Assembly (NCBI GenBank): GCA_026770575.1
Contig: MU657220.1
Location: 263,389-275,259, forward strand
DNA length: 11,871 bases
Reading direction: 5' to 3'
From: Pelagophyceae sp. CCMP2097
Lineage: Eukaryota > Sar > Pelagophyceae
Each line of letters begins with the position of its first letter. Positions within the stretch are counted from its first letter, which is position 1. Below the pieces are notes generated by a model, which was not told the origin of the DNA, did no database searches, and saw only the letters and a program-made list of their open reading frames with translations. Made by a program: the position numbers and the translations under genes. Shown piece after piece: positions 8,201-11,871 of the stretch.

Positions 8201-11200
8201 AAAGGCACGATCGGCAGCTCGTCTTCGTGCGGCACTTTCGTCAGCTTGAAGTGCGACTCCGCCGCCATGGCTTCGAATAAAAGCGGCGCCGCGACGCCCG
8301 CCTTTGCAAAGGCCCACGCCGTCAAAGCGAGGTCGCGGGCCGCGAATTCCTTGATGTCCTTTTTTTTTGAAACCTTGTCGAAGAACCTACGGCGCCGCGG
8401 TCCTGCTCCCCGTACTCTCCGTGGCCCGCGTCTCGTCCAACCGTGTCTCCTACGAGACGCTGCAAAAGACAGCGGCGCGGAGATGCCGACGGTGGCGTAG
8501 GCCCAGACGATGTTGGCGAGCGCGGGCGCGGTAAACCTGAAAAGGCAAGTCAAACGAAATCACTCCTTGGCCTCGTCGGATGGACCAACTTGGCACGAAC
8601 CTCCCGATTTGCTTGGGCGCCTCGGCGGCAACTTCCCAAAACAGCACAGGCGCCGAGACGCCCGCCTTTGCAAAGGCCCAGACGATGTCCGCAAGGCTTT
8701 GAGGATCGAAGGCGTTCATCTTCTCCGGCGCCACGGCCGCCACAGCGTCGAAGAGGCGCGGCGCTGGGAATCCGGCTTTGGCGTACGCCCAGGTTATGGT
8801 GGACATCTCCGTGGGCTCGAAAAACGACATCTTCTCCGCTGATACCTTGCCAATCGCCTCAAACAGCGCCGGCGCAGTTTCACCCGCCGTCGCATACGCC
8901 CAGGCGACGTTTGAAAGGTCTTTCCCGCAGAAGTTGCCGAGTTTGGGGATGGCCTCTTTTGCGAAAGACTCGAAGAGGCGCGGCGCGGAAACGCCCGCAG
9001 TCGCCTACGTCAATTCGGACGTCTTGAAAAGGCCACGGCGGAACGCTCGCTCCAGATCTCACTTTCCCACCGGCGCCCCCGACACGGCCAGCGCCGCCAA
9101 GCCAGAGCCGCCGCACGGGCGCCGACGTGGGAGCCCAAATTGGGCTCAGGGCCGGAAGAGCCCTCGGGATCCAAAGTCAGCCACAGGCTGTGTGTGGGTC
9201 GTCCCCGTCTGCGGGCCGTCGGACTACGGACCGTCTCCGGGGGAGCGTTGGACCATCGAGGGGCCTCGAAGGACCGTCGTCGAGGGGCCTCGAAGGACCG
9301 TCGTCGAGGGGCCTCGAAGGACCGTCGTCGAGGGGCCTCGAAGGACCGTCGAGGGGCCGGAGAGGACCCTCGAGGGGGCATCGGACCGTGCGGGCCGTCA
9401 AAGGGGCCGTCGAGGGGCCGTCGAGGGGCCGTCTCGCAACGTCGAGGACTGTAGAGAGTCCCTCTAGGACCGTCCGTGTAGAGGTCGTATGGGACCGGCG
9501 AGGGGCCGTTTCGAGCCGTCTCGAGTGACCGTCGAGGGGCCGTCGATGAGCTGTACGGGACCGTCGAGTTCCCGTCGCCCGTGCGAGCCCTCTTGGGTCC
9601 GTCCCGGGTCCGTCTCGGGGCCGTCCAAGGCCGTCCAAGACCATAGAGGGTCCCGAGACGGACCGTGTAAAGGTCGTATGGGGCCGTCGAGGGGTCGCAC
9701 CGTACCGTATAGGGACCCTCGAGATCCCGTCGCATGCGGTCCCTTGAAAGTACAAAACCATCCAAGGCGCTTTCAAGGACCGTCCAAGGGCCGACAAGGA
9801 CTGCCAGAGGACCATCGAGGGGCCGTCGAGGGACCGCCTCCGACCTTTTCGGTGCCGCATCGAACGGTCGACGGACCCTGCTGTTGAGGGGCTGTCCTTG
9901 CCTCCGACGTCGAATTCCGCGTTTCCCAAGGTCTGCCAGAAGCCATCGAGGGACCGTCTCGGACCGCGAGGCCCCCGTCGGACCGTAGAGGGGCCGCAGA
10001 TCGCCGCCCAGGGACCGTCCAGGGACCGTCGAGAAGCCGTCGAGGGGCCGCAGAGGGCCGCCGAGGCTTCCATCGGACCATCGAGAAGCCGCCTCGGGCC
10101 GTCTCGGGAGCGTCGAGGGACCATCGCAGTGCTGTCGAGGGCCCGCAGAAGACCGCCGAGGCCCCCGTCGGATCGTCGAGGGGCAACCTCCGACCTTCGA
10201 GGGGGCCCCTCGGACCGTCCAGGGAGCGTCGACGTACCATCGAGGGGTTGATGAGGACCGTCTCAAACCTTGCAGGAGGCGACCTTCCAGGGACTTTCAA
10301 GAGCCCGCATCGGACCGCCGAGCCCCCGTCGGACTGTCGGCACGGAGGGCCGTCTCCGGCCGCGGCGGTTTCGGCGGCGGATTCAGCGGCGTTCAGCGGC
10401 CGCCGGCTCTCCGTCGCCCAGGTGCCACAAACCTCGTGGGCCGGAGCCCAAAAGTGGTCATGCCGATTCCGTCGAGGGGGCGGGCCCTTTCTCGCGCGTT
10501 CCAAGGCCTCACTCGATTGTCGTATTCGCGCGCGTTCCAAGGACGCGGCTTATACAAAGGCCCAAGTCATATTCGCAATATCCTGCGGATTATAGTACAC
10601 AATCGTCTTCCGCGCCTCTTTCGCAATGACCTCGAACAGCTCCGGCGCCGGGAAACCCGCCGTGGCGAAGCCCCACGTCATCATGGAGAGCTCCTTGGCG
10701 GTGAACCGCCACATGAGCGGCGGGGCCTACACGGGCGTGGGTACAGCGGAGGTGTTTCCAGACAAGTCGGTTTCCAAAGGGCGCACCGCCTCGGCCACGG
10801 CCGCGAGCAGGTTCCAGCTGGCCTGGATGTCCCCCAGCTTGGCGACGGCCCACGCGGAGTTCGCCAAACCACGGGCGTCAAAGTCGTGGATATTATCCGT
10901 CGCGTACTGCGTCAAATGCTCCAACCGGACGTCGGCCTTGCGCCAGTGCAGCGAGATGGCGACGGGTTTGAGTTTTCGGATGCGCGCGAGGCGATGCAGC
11001 GCCGTAGACGTATTCGCTGCGGTGAAATCATTCGTCTCGAAGAGGGTGAGGATCTTGGCGTTGCTCCAAATCTTCGTCATGTCCGCATTGATCTTCATCG
11101 ACGCCTGCGTCGCCTCTTGCAAAAGGCCCCTCTCGCAAAAGAACACGCGCGGCGTTCACGCATACTCTTGCACCGGCCCGCGCTGCGCGTTCGAGCCAGA

Positions 11201-11333
11201 AACTGACCTGGTACCGCGCCGCATCGGCCGCCTGGTCCGCGTTTTCCGCGGTGGCGAGGTAACGCGCCGCAAAAGCGGACCGTGGCCGCGGCCAAGCGCG
11301 GCGGAGCAAGCGTCCGACGCCGAGGCGGAGCAT
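5256..11333 (-). CDS. OPR/HPR-type (WAF-repeat) helical-repeat protein, probably mitochondrial, 8 exons, 613 aa
   Basis: Inferred minus-strand exons are 11333-11208, 11104-10787, 10726-10556, 9004-8601, 8536-8471, 8386-8093, 5988-5604 and 5333-5256 (1842 bp with TGA). Introns are 103, 60, 1551, 64, 84, 2104 and 270 bp, and all acceptors are AG|G. The N-terminus (MLRLGVGRLLRRAWPRPRSA, then RYLATAEN) is Arg/Leu/Ala-rich without acids, as in mitochondrial presequences. After a divergent helical segment come about 13 repeats of 37-38 residues of the form F-x-P-x-x-L-A-N-x-A-W-A-F-A-x-A-G-x-x-A-P-x-L-F-x-A-x-A. Examples are SLADIVWAFAKAGVSAPVLF and ALANIAWAFANAGVAARLLF. Such repeats resemble octotricopeptide/heptatricopeptide arrays that bind organellar RNA, so a role in mitochondrial RNA maturation or translation is inferred. 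No C-terminal RAP domain is visible. The last repeat ends at LLDAT*, with a GTGAGA donor overlapping the stop that could extend the protein. Confidence 0.87.
5489..5565 (+). repeat. 20-bp exact direct repeat in the last intron of the repeat-protein gene
   Basis: CCACGCCTCTCCCGAGAGCA is present exactly at 5489-5508 and 5546-5565 (57-bp offset). A mutated start of a third copy (CCACGCCTCCCCGACGAGGG) begins at 5468. It lies in the 270-bp intron 5334-5603. The unit contains CTCTCCCGAGAG, a short inverted repeat. Confidence 0.85.
6041..6174 (+). repeat. flanking element, copy 1
   Basis: The copy includes GGGTTTGCCCG, AACCCGC, GTTTTGGCCGAC, ACCCGCGAGTCT and CGACCCGAGAAGACGGGT, in the same order as the copy at 7772-7909. 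Small indels separate the copies. The sequence is full of short ACCCG/CGGGT complements and could fold. I do not recognise it. Both copies have the same orientation and bracket the arrays. Confidence 0.75.
6408..6534 (+). repeat. 127-bp segmental repeat, copy 1 (copy 2 at 7262-7388)
   Basis: The two 127-bp segments align without a gap, with about a dozen mismatches, mostly in the first half. The last 60 bp, from GAGTGACCGTCCAAGGGACC onward, differ at one position. The offset is 854 bp. This higher-order duplication shows that array C grew by block duplication as well as by single units. Confidence 0.85.
7262..7388 (+). repeat. 127-bp segmental repeat, copy 2
   Basis: This is the partner of the segment at 6408-6534. 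It lies near the right end of array C, just before the units change to the array D type. Confidence 0.85.
7466..7764 (+). repeat. array D: 13-bp GCCGTCTCGAGGG-type tandem repeats
   Basis: Units of GCCGTCTC(G/A)AGG(G/C), 13 bp, are regular at about 7620-7764. In host-gene sense this is GACGGCCCCTCGA, the same core as the other arrays but with a CGA spacer. It adjoins array C directly and ends just before the second flanking element. Confidence 0.88.
7772..7909 (+). repeat. flanking element, copy 2
   Basis: This is a diverged direct copy of 6041-6174. It shares GGGTTTGCCC, AACCCGC, GTTTTGGCCGAC, ACCCGCGGGTCTG and CGACCCGAGAAGACGGGT. It carries an insertion (CGGGTCAGC) and lacks AACCCGA relative to copy 1. 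The core ACCCGCGGGT is a perfect palindrome. Confidence 0.75.
9131..9147. repeat. 17-bp near-perfect palindrome
   Basis: GAGCCCAA-A-TTGGGCTC forms two 8-bp arms around one central base. It lies in the non-array flank of the 1551-bp intron. No function is evident. Confidence 0.7.
9218..10262 (+). repeat. array E: GACCGTCGAGGGG-type tandem repeats (11-15 bp)
   Basis: The plus-strand units are GAGGGGCCGTC (11 bp) and longer variants with GACCGTC. In host-gene sense the core is GACGGCCCCTC. Unit length is less regular than in arrays A, C and D. The minus-strand open frame 9010-10266 (418 aa, repeated SLDGP/RRPLDGPS) is produced by the repeat. Its overlap with an intron and lack of normal composition argue against coding. 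Confidence 0.9.
9258..9350 (+). repeat. perfect 24-bp tandem repeat within array E
   Basis: Three identical 24-bp units (9258-9281, 9282-9305, 9306-9329), starting GAGGGGCCTCGAAGGACC and ending GTCGTC, are followed by a 21-bp copy lacking the final GTC. This is the only sizeable stretch of perfect tandem identity in the array, so it is the youngest expansion. Confidence 0.95.
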
Positions 11334-11525
11334 GCGGCCGGATGCGACTGTCGCCGAGGCGACTCTCCAGACGCCAACTCGGCGGCTGCCGGGAGCGGCG
11401 TCGTCGGCGTCGGGGCGAGGGTGTCCTTCGTCGGCGCGGGCCGCGCTCGGGACTCGGAAACTTAACTTTTCGGATCGCCGAATGAAGGCGTCGATGAAAA
11501 AGACGTAGGGCGTTCAGAAGAAAGT

Positions 11526-11774
11526 CTAGAAAACCCGCCGCGAGAGGCACCCATTCAAACCCGGGGGTGAGAAGACCTCTTGATCCAAGAAGCAGCCGAG
11601 ACTGCACATCAAGGGGCGGCTGTTGACATGAATAAAGACACCGTCTGTCACTGACGTTTGCCCTGGCAAAAGGGAATTCCGGTCCCAGTGCCAGGAGCCA
11701 GTTAAGAAAAGTGTATATAAACACATCCAATTCCTATTGAGGTTTTCCGGGGGTAAGAAAACCTCTTGGTCCAA
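11526..11774 (-). CDS. unidentified 82-aa ORF with an internal duplicated motif (doubtful)
   Basis: This open frame lies in the lower-GC distal region and does not have the Arg/Gly/Pro-rich look of chance frames elsewhere in the window. It begins MDQEVFLPPENLN and repeats LDQEVFSPPGLN 62 residues later. Between them is an ordinary-looking sequence with Trp, Cys and Tyr (for example NWMCLYTLFLTGSWHWD). I recognise no family. Codon use differs from the three real genes, so it may be part of a mobile element, a repeat consensus or an exon of a neighbouring gene. Confidence 0.22.
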   Translation of the reverse strand: MDQEVFLPPENLNRNWMCLYTLFLTGSWHWDRNSLLPGQTSVTDGVFIHVNSRPLMCSLGCFLDQEVFSPPGLNGCLSRRVF

Positions 11775-11775
11775 G
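11563..11775 (+). repeat. 27-bp imperfect direct repeat, 186 bp apart
   Basis: GGGGGTGAGAAGACCTCTTG (11563 onward) and GGGGGTAAGAAAACCTCTTG (11749 onward) extend to 27 bp with only three or four differences. On the plus strand each begins like a splice donor (GTGAGA, GTAAGA). The flanks beyond TCCAAG do not match. Confidence 0.8.
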
Positions 11776-11871
11776 CGTGTCGTGGACGAGCAGGGCGCGG
11801 ACGAGCAGAGTCAGACAAGGAGCCACGGAGATCGAACGGTTTCCAAGGGCAAAGGGCACCGCGCGCCGAGT

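Larger units (their letters stand above)
9005..10555 (-). other. 1551-bp intron of the repeat-protein gene
   Basis: The intron joins ANMTWAF at 10556 to ATAGVSAPRLF at 9004, phase 0, with donor TTT|GTATAA and acceptor ACGTAG|G. The join restores a standard WAFATAG repeat. Array E fills 9218-10262. The remaining parts, 9005-9217 and 10263-10555, are GC-rich without genes. The latter has a 14-bp direct repeat (CGCGCGTTCCAAGG at 10493 and 10529). Confidence 0.87.
11334..11871. other. 5' flank of the repeat-protein gene and unidentified distal sequence
   Basis: The first ~130 bp upstream of the inferred ATG (11333) are GC-rich and should hold the minus-strand promoter and 5' UTR. From about 11466 the sequence is clearly less GC-rich than the rest of the window. 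It contains a TATATAA at 11714-11720, readable as a TATA-like element on the plus strand, with no recognised gene to its right before the window ends. Confidence 0.5.

Noticed and set aside
9010..10266. 418-aa minus-strand open frame
   Set aside because: Made of array E, with repeated SLDGP/RRPL peptides. The opposite strand is open too, and the region is an intron by protein continuity of the repeat-protein gene.
10727..10786. In-frame TAG in the repeat-protein gene, suggesting a pseudogene or recoding
   Set aside because: A 60-bp phase-0 intron (GTGCGC...GTGTAG) removes it and joins AVAEA to APPLMWRFTAKEL.

Overview
The window is nuclear DNA of a eukaryote with a compact, GC-rich genome, probably a unicellular alga. 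I recognise three genes, all split by spliceosomal introns. All 16 inferred introns end in AG followed by an exonic G. Many donors are GTGCG or GTGAG, and one is GC. The 37-residue WAF-type helical repeats, high GC and short introns fit a pelagophyte-type stramenopile best. A haptophyte is the main alternative, and no marker here settles it.

Layout. Positions 1-45 may be the last codons of an upstream plus-strand gene, and 46-854 holds no gene I can support. A PUB-domain (p97/Cdc48-binding type) protein runs on the minus strand, 1819 down to 855, in 4 exons (209 aa). A 144-bp gap, probably a shared divergent promoter, separates it from a plus-strand YjbQ/UPF0047 gene at 1964-5133 (7 exons, 209 aa). 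Converging on that gene is a minus-strand gene, 11333 down to 5256 (8 exons, 613 aa), encoding 13 repeats of the OPR/HPR (octo-/heptatricopeptide) type behind a mitochondrial-type presequence. The distal region, 11334-11871, is less GC-rich and carries a duplicated 27-bp motif and an unidentified small ORF. Every exon join was tested by phase. Exon lengths sum to 630, 1842 and 630 bp, all multiples of three, with domain continuity across each junction.

The unusual part is the introns. Three are kilobase-sized (1997, 2104 and 1551 bp) and are largely made of degenerate short tandem repeats. All three contain arrays of one core, GACGGYCCCT, with unit lengths of 11, 12 or 13 bp. In both oppositely transcribed genes the core lies in the same orientation relative to transcription. 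The YjbQ intron also holds a second, different array (CTTGTCACRGGGACC-like). The 2104-bp intron has two diverged copies of a ~135-bp element in direct orientation around its array. These arrays leave long open frames on both strands that look like genes but are not.

The three genes have no evident shared pathway: a p97/ubiquitin adaptor-like protein, a YjbQ-family enzyme and an organelle RNA-binding-type repeat protein. The coherent signal is the intron repeat family rather than an operon-like system.
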